Part shown: piece by piece, positions 1 through 8,768 of the stretch
Position numbering within the stretch: the first letter of the stretch is position 1
Layout: every line of letters starts with the position of its first letter
DNA from: Thermus oshimai DSM 12092
GTDB taxonomy: Bacteria; Deinococcota; Deinococci; Deinococcales; Thermaceae
NCBI RefSeq assembly: GCF_000373145.1
Contig: NZ_KB890603.1
Coordinates: 62,001-126,000, forward strand
DNA length: 64,000 nt
Direction of reading: 5' to 3'
Notes under the pieces: model-generated
Seen by the model: the letters and a program-made list of their open reading frames with translations, nothing else
What the model was told of the DNA's origin: nothing
The model's database searches: none
Translations under genes and position numbers: made by a program

Positions 1-554
1 GCCACCAGGCCAAGCCTTTCCGCCTCCTCCCCCGTGAGGGGCTCGTTCAGGAAGAGGTGGTACTTGGCCTTGGCGAGGCCCACCAGGAGGGGCCAGAGGA
101 GGACGGCGTGGTCCCCCGCGGCCACCCCCAGGCGCAGGTGGCCGTCCAGAAGCCTTGCCCCCTTCCCCACCACGGCGATGTCCGCGGCCAGGGCCAGGGC
201 GAGCCCCGCCCCCACCGCCACGCCCTCCACCGCGGCCACCACCGGGTAGGGGCAGTCTAGGGGCCCTAAGACCAGGTCCCTGGCCTCCCAGAAGACCCTA
301 AGGAGGGCCTCCCTCGAGGCCCGCATCTCCTCGATGAGGGCGAAGGAGCCCCCGGCGGAGAAGACCCCGCCTTCCCCCCTTAGGAGGACCGCCCGGAGGC
401 CCTCCACCCCCTCCAGGTCCTTCCAGACCCGGGCCAGGGCCCGGTGGGCCTCCGGGGAGAGGGCGTTGAGCTTGTCCCCCCGGAAGGTGATCTCCAAAAC
501 CCCCGGCCTGGGCCAGGCGAAACCTAGGCTCGGGTAGCGGGCGGCTAGGTCCAT
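1..554 (-). CDS. Enoyl-CoA hydratase/isomerase family protein, C-terminus beyond window
   Basis: A crotonase-fold protein that would hydrate or isomerise enoyl-CoA thioesters in fatty acid or aromatic acid breakdown. Visible marks are the FSAGGS stretch (usual family form FSAGGDL) and the helix VEGVAVGAGLALALAADIAV, which together form the CoA and oxyanion pocket. Only about 184 residues are present and the gene runs off the left edge. I chose the ATG at 554 because TAAAAT at 567-562 sits seven bases upstream, a leaderless arrangement. An in-frame ATG at 563 would overlap that box. The exact substrate cannot be told. Confidence 0.85.
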   Translation of the reverse strand, partial: MDLAARYPSLGFAWPRPGVLEITFRGDKLNALSPEAHRALARVWKDLEGVEGLRAVLLRGEGGVFSAGGSFALIEEMRASREALLRVFWEARDLVLGPLDCPYPVVAAVEGVAVGAGLALALAADIAVVGKGARLLDGHLRLGVAAGDHAVLLWPLLVGLAKAKYHLFLNEPLTGEEAERLGLV

Positions 555-601
555 AAAGGGCATTTTACCCCCCTTTCCTGGGGTGATAGAATCCCTAAGG
601 C
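555..601. promoter_or_regulatory. Divergent promoter region, enoyl-CoA hydratase / truB
   Basis: A 47-base gap with two outward -10-like boxes. On the minus strand TAAAAT (567-562) precedes the ATG at 554 by seven bases. On the plus strand TAGAAT (587-592) precedes the truB ATG at 602 by nine bases. No convincing -35 hexamer is seen for either. Both messages would have almost no leader. Confidence 0.5.
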
Positions 602-1540
602 ATGGCCCTTTACGCGGTGGATAAGCCCCTCCACCTCACCTCCCACCACGCCGTGGAGGAGGCGAGGCGGCGCCTGGGAACGAGGCGGGTGGGGCACACG
701 GGCACCCTGGACCCCCTGGCCACGGGGCTCCTCCTCCTGGTCTCCGACGAGAGCACCAAGCTGGTCCCCTTCCTCTCGGGGGAGGACAAGGAGTACCTGG
801 CCTGGGTCTCCTTCGGGGCCACCACCCCCACCCTGGATGCGGAAGGGCCGGTGAGCGAGGAGGCCCCGGTGCGCTTTGACCGCAAGGATCTGGAAGCGGC
901 CCTCCCCCGCTTCCTGGAGATGAGAGAGCAGGTTCCTCCCCTCTATTCCGCCATCAAGGTGGGGGGCAAACGGGCCTACGAGGCCGCCCGGGAGGGCAAG
1001 CCCTTGGAGCTTGGGCCGAGGCCCGTGCGCTACCTGGAGGTGGAGCTTTTGGCCTTTGACCCCTTCCCCACCCCCCACCCCATCGCCCCTTCCGCCCGGG
1101 GGTGGCGGCTTGCGGAAAAGGGGGGGCGGAAGGTGGCCCTGCCCAGGCCCTTAGGCCCCTACCCCACCGCGGTGATCCGGCTTCTGGTGGGCCCCGGGAC
1201 CTACGTGCGGGCCTTCGCCCGGGACCTGGGGGAGATGCTGAAGACCAAGGCCTTCCTCTCGGGGCTGGTGCGCACCCGCATCGGCAAGATCGGCCTGGAG
1301 CGGGCCGTGCCCCTTTCCGAGCTGGCCCCCGACAAGGCCATCCCCGAGCTGGACGCCCTTCCCTTCCCGGTGGTGGAGCTTTCCCACACCGAGGCGCGGA
1401 GGGTCTTGGAGGGCATCCCCCTCCCCATCCCCGCCTTGGGCTACGTAACCCTGGTAGACTCCCGCAGGCGGCTTCTGGCCATCGCGGAGGGCGATGGCTT
1501 CAAGCTCAAGATCAAACGGGTGTTCGTAAAGGAGGCCTAG
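602..1540 (+). CDS. truB: tRNA pseudouridine(55) synthase TruB
   Basis: Makes pseudouridine at position 55 in the T loop of most tRNAs. The catalytic motif [12 protein letters not shown] is at residues 31-42, with Asp37 the nucleophile by family knowledge. The KVGGKRAYE and [12 protein letters not shown] blocks of the RNA-binding core are also present. The 312-residue length fits the bacterial family including a C-terminal PUA-like part. It is first in a close-packed run with ald, asp23 and fakA; only one base separates its stop from ald. Confidence 0.95.
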   Translation: MALYAVDKPLHLTSHHAVEEARRRLGTRRVGHTGTLDPLATGLLLLVSDESTKLVPFLSGEDKEYLAWVSFGATTPTLDAEGPVSEEAPVRFDRKDLEAALPRFLEMREQVPPLYSAIKVGGKRAYEAAREGKPLELGPRPVRYLEVELLAFDPFPTPHPIAPSARGWRLAEKGGRKVALPRPLGPYPTAVIRLLVGPGTYVRAFARDLGEMLKTKAFLSGLVRTRIGKIGLERAVPLSELAPDKAIPELDALPFPVVELSHTEARRVLEGIPLPIPALGYVTLVDSRRRLLAIAEGDGFKLKIKRVFVKEA

Positions 1541-1541
1541 C

Positions 1542-2651
1542 ATGGTGATCGGCGTACCGAAGGAGATCAAAACCCTGGAGAACCGGGTGGCCCTGACCCC
1601 GGGGGGCGTGGAGAGCCTGGTGCGGCGCGGCCACACCGTCTTGGTGGAGCGGGGCGCGGGAGTGGGCTCGGGCCTATCCGACGCGGAGTACGAGCGGGCC
1701 GGGGCCATCCTGGTGGGCCGGGACGAGGCCTGGGGGGCGGAGCTGGTGGTGAAGGTGAAGGAGCCCCTGCCCGAGGAGTACCGCTTCCTCAGGAGGGGCC
1801 TCATCCTCTTCACCTACCTCCACCTGGCCGCGGACGAGGCCCTCACCCGGGCCATGCTGGAAAGCGGGGTCACGGGCATCGCCTACGAGACCGTGCAGCT
1901 TCCCGACGGCTCCCTTCCCCTCCTCATCCCCATGAGCGAGGTGGCGGGCCGCATGGCCCCCCAGGTGGGGGCGGAGTTTCTGGAAAAGCCCAAGGGGGGC
2001 CGGGGGGTGCTCCTGGGGGGCGTGCCCGGGGTGGCCCCGGCCAGCGTGGTCATCCTGGGGGGCGGCACCGTGGGCACCAACGCCGCCAAGATCGCCCTGG
2101 GGATGGGGGCCCAGGTGACCATCCTGGACGTGAACCACAAGCGCCTCCAGTACCTGGACGACGTCTTCGGGGGCCGGGTGGTGACCCTCACGGCCACGGA
2201 GGCCAACATCAAGAAGAGCGTCCAGCACGCCGATCTCCTCATCGGAGCGGTGCTCGTCCCCGGGGCCAAGGCCCCCAAGCTGGTCACCCGGGAGATGCTC
2301 CCCCTGATGAAGGAAGGGGCGGTGATCGTGGACGTGGCCGTGGATCAGGGGGGGTGCGTGGAGACCATCCGCCCCACCACCCATGCGGAGCCCACCTACG
2401 TGGTGGACGGGGTGGTCCACTACGGGGTGGCCAACATGCCGGGGGCGGTGCCCAGGACCAGCACCTTCGCCCTCACCAACCAGACCCTGCCCTACCTCCT
2501 GAAGCTGGCGGAGAAGGGCCTGGAGGCTCTAAAGGAAGACCCGGCCCTCCTCAAGGGGCTTAACACCCACGAGGGCCGCCTCACCCACCCCGGGGTGGCC
2601 GAGGCCTTCGGCCTCCCCTACACGCCCCCCGAGGAGGCCCTAAGGGGGTAG
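1542..2651 (+). CDS. ald: Alanine dehydrogenase
   Basis: NAD-dependent interconversion of L-alanine and pyruvate plus ammonia. The protein starts with [20 protein letters not shown], the family signature. It has the substrate lysine region VVKVKEP near residue 73, and a Rossmann glycine motif GGGTVGTNA near residues 171-179. The 369-residue length is standard. The Shine-Dalgarno GGAGG lies within the last codons of truB, so translation is probably coupled. It is homologous to PntA further on but carries no membrane part. Confidence 0.95.
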   Translation: MVIGVPKEIKTLENRVALTPGGVESLVRRGHTVLVERGAGVGSGLSDAEYERAGAILVGRDEAWGAELVVKVKEPLPEEYRFLRRGLILFTYLHLAADEALTRAMLESGVTGIAYETVQLPDGSLPLLIPMSEVAGRMAPQVGAEFLEKPKGGRGVLLGGVPGVAPASVVILGGGTVGTNAAKIALGMGAQVTILDVNHKRLQYLDDVFGGRVVTLTATEANIKKSVQHADLLIGAVLVPGAKAPKLVTREMLPLMKEGAVIVDVAVDQGGCVETIRPTTHAEPTYVVDGVVHYGVANMPGAVPRTSTFALTNQTLPYLLKLAEKGLEALKEDPALLKGLNTHEGRLTHPGVAEAFGLPYTPPEEALRG

Positions 2652-2653
2652 CC

Positions 2654-2995
2654 ATGGGGGGACGGGTCACGGTAACGGAAAACGCCCTGGCGGCCATCCT
2701 GGCCCTGGCGGCCCACGAGGTCCCGGGGGTGGTGGGGATGGCCCCCGCGGGGCTTAAGGACCAGGTGGTGCGCATCCTGAGGCGCCAGGAGGCGAGCGAG
2801 GGGGTGGTGGTGCGCCAAGACCCCACTAGGCCCGGCCAGTACCAGGCGGACTTCTACGTGGTGGTGGCCTACGGCACCCGCATCCCCACCGTGGTGGAGT
2901 CCCTGGCGGAGCGGGTTTCCTTCGCCGCCCGGAAGCTTGCCGGGGTGGAGCTCTCCCAGGTGCGGGTGCACGTGGTGGGGGTGGGGCGTGGGTAG
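2654..2995 (+). CDS. Asp23/Gls24 family envelope stress response protein
   Basis: A small 113-residue Asp23/Gls24 (YloU-type) protein. The N-terminal block VTVTENALAAILALAAHEVPGV and the C-terminal VEVELSQVRVHVVGV-like strand are typical of the family. It begins two bases after ald and overlaps the next gene by eight bases. The pair with a FakA/YloV protein is conserved in Firmicutes as well, which suggests a shared role. The biochemical function is unknown; a structural role at the cell envelope is usually inferred. Confidence 0.85.
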   Translation: MGGRVTVTENALAAILALAAHEVPGVVGMAPAGLKDQVVRILRRQEASEGVVVRQDPTRPGQYQADFYVVVAYGTRIPTVVESLAERVSFAARKLAGVELSQVRVHVVGVGRG

Positions 2996-4553
2996 CTGGA
3001 GCCCGGAGGAGCTGGCCCAGGCCTTCCGCTACGCCACGGACTGGTTTTCCGTGTACGTGGAGGAGCTCAACGCCCTCAACGTCTACCCCGTGCCCGACGG
3101 GGACACGGGGACCAACATGCACCTCACCCTGAGCTCCGCCCGGCGGGAGCTGGACCTGCAGGACACCTCCAAGATGGCCGAGGTGGCCCGGGCCATCGCC
3201 TACGGAAGCCTTCTTGGGGCCAGGGGCAATAGCGGGGTCATCCTCTCCCAGATCCTGAAGGGCTTCACCGAGGCCCTGCGCAAGGGGGAGCGCCTCGAGG
3301 CCCCCCTCCTAAAGGAGGCCCTGCGCCTGGGGGCGGAAACCGGCTACAAGGCGGTGATGAAGCCCGTGGAGGGCACCATCCTCACCGTGGCAAGGGCGGC
3401 GGCCCAAGGGGCCCGCGGGGACACCCTGGAGGAGGTTTGGCAAAGCGCCCTGGAGGCCGCGCGGGAAGCCCTGGCGAAGACCCCCGACCTCCTCCCCGTG
3501 CTCAAGCAGGCGGGGGTGGTGGACGCCGGGGGGGCGGGGTACGTGCGGCTTCTGGAGGGCTTTTTGGGGTACACCCTTAAGCTTCCCCTTCCCGAGGCCC
3601 CCAAGGTGGAGCGCTACGCCCAGACCGCCTTCGCAACGGAGGAGTTCGGCTACTGCACGGAGTTCCTCATGGAGGGGGTGGAGGTGCCCATAGAAAAGAT
3701 CCGGGAGGCGGTGGCCCCCTTCGGGGACTCCCTCTTGGTGGTGGGGGCCGAGGGCTACGTGAAGGGGCACATCCACACCGACGACCCCGACGGTCTCCTC
3801 GCCACGGTGGCCCGCTTCGGCCGCATGGTGCGCACCAAGGTGGAGGACATGACCGCCCAGCACACGGAGATCCTGGCCATGGCGGGCCTTCTGGAGGAGG
3901 CCCCGCCCCCCACGGGCCTGGTGGCCGTGGCCCTGGGGCACGGGGTGGCCAAGGCCTTCCGGAGCCTGGGGGCGCGGGTGGTGGCGGGGGGGCAGACGCA
4001 AAACCCCAGCGTGGAGGAGATCCTCTCCGCCATCAAAAGCCTCCCCAACCCCAAGGTCATCCTCCTCCCCAACAACCCCAACGTCTTCCTGGCCGCGGAG
4101 GAGGCGGCGAGGCTGGCCAGGGAACTGGGCAAGGAGGTCCACCTCCTAAAGACCCGCACCATCGGCCAGGGCCTAGCCGCGGCGGTGCGCTACCTGCCGG
4201 AGGAGGAGCCGGAGACCCTCCTCCCCGAGATGGAGGAGGCCATGGCGGGCGCCCGGACCCTCGAGGTCACCTGGGCCAGCCGGGACGCGGAGGTGGATGG
4301 GGTCAAGGTCCTGAAGGACCAGCCCATCGGCCTCCTGGACGGCAGGCTGGTGACCGTGGGGGAGACGCCGGAAGAGGTCCTAGACCGCCTCCTCCGCCTG
4401 GCCCAGGAGGGCAAGGAGGTCCTCACCCTCTTCCTGGGCCCCAGGGTGGAGCGGGAACGGGCGGAAAGGGTGGTGGAGGCCTTTCCCCATCTGGCGGTGG
4501 AGATCCTCCCCGGGGGGCCCGACCTCTACCCCTACCTGGGGGTCCTGGAGTAA
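2988..4553 (+). CDS. fakA: FakA/YloV family fatty acid kinase-like protein (DhaL + C-terminal domain)
   Basis: A 521-residue protein with an N-terminal DhaL nucleotide-binding domain: PDGDTGTN at residues 36-43 supplies the metal-binding aspartates, and GARGNSGV lies near residue 85. A middle segment holds DAGGAGYVRLLEGF, and a C-terminal DegV-like part ends in YPYLGVLE. In Firmicutes FakA phosphorylates fatty acids carried by FakB (DegV family). I chose the GTG at 2988 because it starts directly at the DhaL fold and overlaps asp23 by eight bases; an upstream ATG at 2937 is in asp23 coding sequence. No FakB gene is in this window, so the kinase role is by homology. Confidence 0.85.
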   Translation: MGSWSPEELAQAFRYATDWFSVYVEELNALNVYPVPDGDTGTNMHLTLSSARRELDLQDTSKMAEVARAIAYGSLLGARGNSGVILSQILKGFTEALRKGERLEAPLLKEALRLGAETGYKAVMKPVEGTILTVARAAAQGARGDTLEEVWQSALEAAREALAKTPDLLPVLKQAGVVDAGGAGYVRLLEGFLGYTLKLPLPEAPKVERYAQTAFATEEFGYCTEFLMEGVEVPIEKIREAVAPFGDSLLVVGAEGYVKGHIHTDDPDGLLATVARFGRMVRTKVEDMTAQHTEILAMAGLLEEAPPPTGLVAVALGHGVAKAFRSLGARVVAGGQTQNPSVEEILSAIKSLPNPKVILLPNNPNVFLAAEEAARLARELGKEVHLLKTRTIGQGLAAAVRYLPEEEPETLLPEMEEAMAGARTLEVTWASRDAEVDGVKVLKDQPIGLLDGRLVTVGETPEEVLDRLLRLAQEGKEVLTLFLGPRVERERAERVVEAFPHLAVEILPGGPDLYPYLGVLE

Positions 4554-4613
4554 AGGGAGGCTAAAGCCCGCCCCCCGGCCCAGGAGGGTAAGCTTTGTCC
4601 TAAGGAGGGACGT

Positions 4614-5417
4614 ATGCGCAAGGTCTTGGGGCTTTTCACCCTTGCCTTGGCCCTGGCGGGGTGCGGGGAGCTTCAGCTCGGGGCCCCGGTGAGCGGGGAG
4701 CTCAGGGTGGGGGAAAGCGTGTCCGTGGAGCTACCCCCGGCAGAGGAACGCCCGGACGGTACCCTACGCCCCGGGGTCAAGGTCTACCGCCTGGTAGGGG
4801 GAAGCGGCCCGGTGCGGGTAGGGGCGGTCTCGGCCCAACTAGAGGGCCGGGCCCGGCTCCGCCTCACCCTGTACGACGGGAACTACGTGGTCCAGGGGGT
4901 GAGCGTGGCCCGGAACTACTTCGCCCTGGGGCCCGAACTGGCCCCCCTGGGCCTCGAGACCTTAGGCCTCACCCCGGACCCCGGGATCCGCCTAAACTTC
5001 AAGGCCCAGGCGGGGAAGGCCTACTACCTCAAGGTGGAAAACTTCGCCCCCGCAGGGGACACCGTGAGCCTCTACGCGGAGGACTTCACCCCAGACCCAA
5101 GGGGCCAGGGCGAAGCCTTCTCTTCGGGCACGGTCACGGGGGCCATAGAGTTTTTGGGGGAGTTTGACCGCTACAACGTGGCCTCGGCCACGGGGTACCT
5201 GCGCCTCTCCTACAGCGGCCCCCTGGACCTGGTGGTCCTTCTCTATGGGAGTCCAAGCGACCCCACCCCCCTTACCCTGGACTCGGTCTACGCTTGCGCC
5301 CCCGTAAGCCCCGCCACCCTCCTCGTGGTGCGGGACCGGGGCCTGGCCCGGGCGGGGTTTGACGAGGAGGGGAGCGGACGGTACACCCTGGAGCTCTCCA
5401 ACACCCCCTGCCCCTGA
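4614..5417 (+). CDS. Exported lipoprotein, beta-sandwich-like, unknown function
   Basis: A 267-residue protein with a signal peptide and lipobox LAGC, so Cys17 should carry lipid. The mature part is rich in alternating hydrophobic strands and has two similar blocks, around residues 50-150 and 165-260 (for example KAYYLKVENFAP and GYLRLSYSGPLDLVVLLYG). These recall PPC-type beta-sandwiches found beside extracellular enzymes, but I cannot assign a family with certainty. A strong AAGGAGGG ribosome site sits just before the ATG. It is not linked to a peptidase gene here. Confidence 0.75.
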   Translation: MRKVLGLFTLALALAGCGELQLGAPVSGELRVGESVSVELPPAEERPDGTLRPGVKVYRLVGGSGPVRVGAVSAQLEGRARLRLTLYDGNYVVQGVSVARNYFALGPELAPLGLETLGLTPDPGIRLNFKAQAGKAYYLKVENFAPAGDTVSLYAEDFTPDPRGQGEAFSSGTVTGAIEFLGEFDRYNVASATGYLRLSYSGPLDLVVLLYGSPSDPTPLTLDSVYACAPVSPATLLVVRDRGLARAGFDEEGSGRYTLELSNTPCP

Positions 5418-5421
5418 GGGG

Positions 5422-5436
5422 CTCTTTGGGAAAGAG
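5422..5436 (+). repeat. Small hairpin after the lipoprotein gene
   Basis: CTCTTT-GGG-AAAGAG, a perfect six-base inverted repeat beginning five bases past the lipoprotein stop codon. No T-run follows, so it is not itself a classic terminator; it may protect the 3' end of the message. Confidence 0.35.
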
Positions 5437-5478
5437 ATGAGGCTAAACTTAAGGGATTAGAGGATTTTCTCATCCAGC

Positions 5479-5514
5479 CCCGCCGGATAAGCTCCCTATC
5501 CGGCGGGATTTTCT
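5479..5514 (+). terminator. Rho-independent terminator of the lipoprotein gene
   Basis: Eleven-base arms CCCGCCGGATA (5479-5489) and TATCCGGCGGG (5497-5507) with a seven-base loop, followed by ATTTTCTT. It separates the lipoprotein from the next gene. Confidence 0.8.
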
Positions 5515-5616
5515 TACCCTAAGACTGGGTCCAAGAAAAAAGGCCCCCGCCGCATGAGCCTCCGGCCTAATCCTTCTCAGGGTCTTCAAGGGTTGGTGGG
5601 GATAGTAAAGGACGCT

Positions 5617-6039
5617 ATGCCTTGGATTCTCCTTCTCCTCCTTGTCTTGCCCATTGGCAAGGCCCAGGCGCCCAAGGCGATGGTCCTCGAGGCCACCGCC
5701 TACACCTCCAGCGTGCGGGAAACGGACGCCACCCCCTTCGTGACCGCCACGGGGATGCGCACCCGGCTCGGGGTCCTGGCGGTAAGCCGGGACCTCCTCA
5801 AGGTCCTCCCCTTCGGCACCCAGGTGCGGCTAAGGGATTTGGGCACGGTCTACGGCCGGGGCAAGGGCCAGTTTGACCCCCTCTTCCGGGGCCTGGTCTT
5901 CGTGGTGGCGGACGTGATGCACCCCAGGATGCGGGAGAAGGTGGACGTGTGGCTCCCCGACCGGGCCACGGCCTTGCGCTTCGGGCGCAGGCTGGTGCAT
6001 CTGGAGGTGGTGGCCTACCCGGGCGGGAGGAAACCCTAG
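5617..6039 (+). CDS. Secreted 3D-domain (RlpA-like double-psi barrel) protein
   Basis: A signal peptide (MPWILLLLLVLPIGKAQA) leads into a 3D domain. AYTSSVRETD..TATG, LAVSRDLLKVLPFGTQVRL, VFVVADVM and EKVDVWLP supply the three-aspartate pattern that names the family, shared with lytic transglycosylase-like proteins such as YuiC and the YabE C-terminus. It probably acts on peptidoglycan. I prefer the ATG at 5617, which has an AAAGGA ribosome site and gives a clean signal peptide of 140 residues in all. An in-frame ATG at 5554 would add 21 polar residues. Confidence 0.75.
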   Translation: MPWILLLLLVLPIGKAQAPKAMVLEATAYTSSVRETDATPFVTATGMRTRLGVLAVSRDLLKVLPFGTQVRLRDLGTVYGRGKGQFDPLFRGLVFVVADVMHPRMREKVDVWLPDRATALRFGRRLVHLEVVAYPGGRKP

Positions 6040-6048
6040 ACTGGAAGG

Positions 6049-7164
6049 GTGCGCTTCGCCCTTTTCCTGGCCCTGGCCCACATCCGCCGCCGCCCCCTGC
6101 AAAGCGGCCTGGCCCTCCTGGGGGTGGGGGTGGGGGTGGCGGTGCTCCTTTTGGCCCTTTCCCTCACCAACGGCTTTGTGGACGGGCTGGTGCGGGCCAC
6201 CCTCAAGGCCTACCCCCACCTGGTCCTCTTCAGCCTGACCCCCGGGCTCCCCCCCCTCCCCCCCCACCCCGAGGCCGTGGCCCAGGCCCCCTTCGCCGCC
6301 ACCAAGGCCCTCCTCACCCGGCCTGCGGAGCCCGGCCGGGGGCCGGGGGTGGACTTCGCCACCCTGGTGGGGTTGGGGGAGGGGGGAGAGGCGCTCTACC
6401 CGGAGCTGGGCCTAAAGCTGGAGCCTGGGGGGATCTACCTGGGCTCGGCCCTCCTCCAGAGCCTAGGGGCCCTGCCCGGGGACCGGATCTACGCCCTTTC
6501 GGCCCTGCAAGAACGGGTGGAGCTTAGGGTCTTGGGCTCCTTTCGCACGGGCAACTACCTCATAGACTCGGCCTACGCCTTCGTGGACCTAAAGAGCGTG
6601 GAGGCCCTGGCCGGCCTTAAGGCCCAGGGCTACCAGGTGCGCCTACAAGACCCCTGGCGGGCCAAGGAGGTGGGGGCGGAGATGGCCGGCACCCGCTTCT
6701 ACCCCCAGGCCTGGCAGGACACCCAGAGGACGCTTCTGGAGCAGCTGGCCCTGCAAAAGCGGGTCTTGGGCATTCTCGTTTACCTCATCGTGGCCGTGGC
6801 CGCGTTGGGCGTGGCCAACCTCCTGGTGCTCAAGGTGGTGGAGAAGACCCCGGAGATCGCCCTCCTGCGGGCCATGGGGGCCTCGAGGGCCACCGTGGGC
6901 CTGGTCTTCGCCCTGGAGGGGGTGCTTTTGGGGCTTGGGGGGGTGCTTTTGGGGAACGGGCTCGGCTACCTCCTGGGGCTTTACCTGGCCCAAAGGCCCC
7001 TGGACCTCCCCGGGGAACTCTACTTCCTCACCCACCTCCCGGTGAAGATGGAGGGGCGGGACTTCCTCTTGGTGAGCGCGGCAAGCCTGGGGGCGGTCCT
7101 CCTCTCCTCCCTCCTCCCCCTCCTCAGGGCCCTTCGGGTCCAGCCGGGGGTGGTGCTCCGATAA
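6049..7164 (+). CDS. FtsX/LolC-like ABC transporter permease without adjacent ATPase
   Basis: A 371-residue permease with one N-terminal membrane helix (about residues 18-40), a large extracytoplasmic MacB-like domain, and three C-terminal helices (about 240-262, 283-310, 335-357). The segment EKTPEIALLRAMGAS before the second helix is the FtsX-type coupling region. Such permeases work with an ATPase of the LolD/MacB family in lipoprotein release, cell division or export. No ATPase gene lies next to it. The GTG start at 6049 is ten bases past the preceding stop, so co-transcription with the 3D-domain gene is likely. Confidence 0.85.
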   Translation: MRFALFLALAHIRRRPLQSGLALLGVGVGVAVLLLALSLTNGFVDGLVRATLKAYPHLVLFSLTPGLPPLPPHPEAVAQAPFAATKALLTRPAEPGRGPGVDFATLVGLGEGGEALYPELGLKLEPGGIYLGSALLQSLGALPGDRIYALSALQERVELRVLGSFRTGNYLIDSAYAFVDLKSVEALAGLKAQGYQVRLQDPWRAKEVGAEMAGTRFYPQAWQDTQRTLLEQLALQKRVLGILVYLIVAVAALGVANLLVLKVVEKTPEIALLRAMGASRATVGLVFALEGVLLGLGGVLLGNGLGYLLGLYLAQRPLDLPGELYFLTHLPVKMEGRDFLLVSAASLGAVLLSSLLPLLRALRVQPGVVLR

Positions 7165-7166
7165 AA

Positions 7167-7184
7167 CCCCACCCGGCGGTGGGG
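7167..7184. repeat. GC-rich hairpin between convergent genes
   Basis: CCCCACC-CGGC-GGTGGGG, a perfect seven-base stem immediately after the permease stop codon. It lacks a T-run on the plus strand and may end or protect the permease message. Confidence 0.4.
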
Positions 7185-7189
7185 GCCCC

Positions 7190-7226
7190 AAAAAAGGCCC
7201 GGGGAGCCCATAGGCCCCCCGGGGTG
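7190..7226 (-). terminator. Terminator of the rpsF-ssb-rpsR-rplI operon
   Basis: Read on the minus strand, a stem formed by CCCGGGG..GCC and GGC.CCCCGGG is followed by CCTTTTTT (complement of the A-run at 7190-7195). It lies 20 bases past the rplI stop. Confidence 0.75.
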
Positions 7227-7245
7227 CGGCCTGCCGGGAAAGGGG

Positions 7246-7689
7246 TTACTGGCTCACCACGCTCACCTTGAGCTGGATGGGCACCTCGGGGTGCGGCTTG
7301 TAGGTGAGGACGTACTCCCCCAGCTCCTTGATGGGCTTTTCCAGCTGGAGGCGCTTGGGGTCAATGGCGATGCCGTGCTGGCGGTTTAGGGCCTCGGCGA
7401 TGTCCTTGGCGGTGACGGAGCCGTAGATCTTGGTCTCCCCCGCCCGCACCGGGATGGTGAGGGTGAGGTTCTCCAGGATCTCCTTAAGCCGCTCCGCCTC
7501 GGCCTTGCGCTCCGCCAGGCGCTTGGCCTGGGCGCGGATCTTGGCCTCCAGGGCCTTGAGGTTGCTCTCCGTGGCCAAGACCGCAAGGCCCCTTGGCAGG
7601 AGGTAGTTGCGGGCGTAGCCGGGCTTGACGTTCACCACCTGGCCCACATCGCCCAGGTTCTCCAGGGGTTCTAGAAGAATGACCTTCAT
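7246..7689 (-). CDS. rplI: 50S ribosomal protein L9
   Basis: L9 binds 23S rRNA with its N-terminal domain and projects a long helix to a C-terminal domain near the L1 stalk. The N-terminal signature GDVGQVVNVKPGYARNYLLPRGLA is at residues 13-36, followed by a charged helix rich in Ala, Glu, Lys and Arg and a compact C-terminal domain. Its 147 residues match the family. It is last in the operon, nine bases after rpsR. Confidence 0.97.
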   Translation of the reverse strand: MKVILLEPLENLGDVGQVVNVKPGYARNYLLPRGLAVLATESNLKALEAKIRAQAKRLAERKAEAERLKEILENLTLTIPVRAGETKIYGSVTAKDIAEALNRQHGIAIDPKRLQLEKPIKELGEYVLTYKPHPEVPIQLKVSVVSQ

Positions 7690-7698
7690 GGCGTCCCC

Positions 7699-7968
7699 CT
7701 ACTTGCGCACCAGCTTCTCCGTGAAGGGCAGAAGCCCCAGGATCCGGGCCCGCTTGATGGTCCGGGCCAGAATCCGCTGCTCCTTGGCGCTGAGCCCCGT
7801 GCGGCGGCGGGGCAGGATCTTCCCCGTCTCCGACAGGAAGCGCTTCAAGACCTCCACGTTCCAGTAGTCCTTAAGGTCAAACTCCCCCAGGCTGGCCTTC
7901 ACCTTGGTGACCTTCCGGGGGCGGCGCGCCTGCGCCTCCTTCTTGGGTTTCGCGTTCTTGGTGCTCAA
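7699..7968 (-). CDS. rpsR: 30S ribosomal protein S18
   Basis: S18 pairs with S6 on the platform of the small subunit. The conserved core [24 protein letters not shown] is at residues 45-68, and the total is 89 residues. The only start that gives the expected N-terminus ([12 protein letters not shown]) is a TTG at 7968, which overlaps the TGA stop of ssb as TTGA. Translation must therefore be coupled to ssb. A rare start codon here may keep S18 output tied to that of SSB. Confidence 0.93.
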   Translation of the reverse strand: MSTKNAKPKKEAQARRPRKVTKVKASLGEFDLKDYWNVEVLKRFLSETGKILPRRRTGLSAKEQRILARTIKRARILGLLPFTEKLVRK

Positions 7969-8759
7969 AACGGCAGATCCTCCTCCGGCGGGAAGTCCTC
8001 GAGTCCTTCGTCTATGTCCACCCCACCCGTCTGGACGGTTTGGGGCCTGCTTCCGCCGGCTTGGGCAGGCCCACGGGTGGGTCGCTCCAGGCGGAGGGCC
8101 TCCACCCGGGTCTGGTAGCGGCGCTCTCCGGTGGAGCTTGTCCAGGAGTCGTTCACCAAACGGCCGATGACGAAAAGCCCCTCGCCCTTCCTCAGCTCCC
8201 CGGCCCACTCGGCCAGGTCGCGCCAGGCCTGAACCTCCACGAAGTGGGTCCTCTCCTCCCCCTGTTGCCGCCCGCGCTCGTTCACCGCCAGGCCCAGCCG
8301 GGCCACCGCGGTGCCCTGGGGGGTGTAGCGGAGCTCCGGGTCCCGGGTGAGGTTGCCCATGAGGTAAACCTGGTTGAGGGCGTTCTTGAGGCGGGGCTGG
8401 CCCCGGGTGTCCTCCAGGGTCTCCCGGCCCGCGGGGGCCAGGGGGTCAATGAAATCCGCGCGGATCTCCAGCTGGCTCCGCTTCTCCCCCTCCCGCTCCC
8501 ACTGGCGGTAGGAAAGCCGCCCCTCCACGAAGAGGAGCTGGCCCTTTTCCAAGACATCCCCCCACATCTCCGCCTGGCGGCCAAAAAGGCGCACCCGGTG
8601 GTACCAGGGGAGCTCCCGCTCCTGGCCGGTCTCGTCCCGGATGAGGTCTTGGCCCGCCAGGTTGAGCTCCAGGATGGCCATCCCAGAAGGGGTGTAGCGC
8701 ATGTCCGGGCGGGCGGTGAGGGTTCCGATGAGAAAAACGCGGTTCAGGCCTCTGGCCAT
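7965..8759 (-). CDS. ssb: Single-stranded DNA-binding protein with two OB folds
   Basis: Coats single-stranded DNA in replication, repair and recombination. Two OB folds occur in one chain: [24 protein letters not shown] opens the first and [20 protein letters not shown], about residue 127, opens the second. This duplication is typical of Deinococcus-Thermus, where the protein acts as a dimer rather than a tetramer. The acidic tail ends in PPEEDLPF, the partner-binding tip. At 264 residues it fits the family. It sits between the S6 and S18 genes, the usual bacterial order. Confidence 0.97.
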   Translation of the reverse strand: MARGLNRVFLIGTLTARPDMRYTPSGMAILELNLAGQDLIRDETGQERELPWYHRVRLFGRQAEMWGDVLEKGQLLFVEGRLSYRQWEREGEKRSQLEIRADFIDPLAPAGRETLEDTRGQPRLKNALNQVYLMGNLTRDPELRYTPQGTAVARLGLAVNERGRQQGEERTHFVEVQAWRDLAEWAGELRKGEGLFVIGRLVNDSWTSSTGERRYQTRVEALRLERPTRGPAQAGGSRPQTVQTGGVDIDEGLEDFPPEEDLPF

Positions 8760-8768
8760 GCTTTCACT

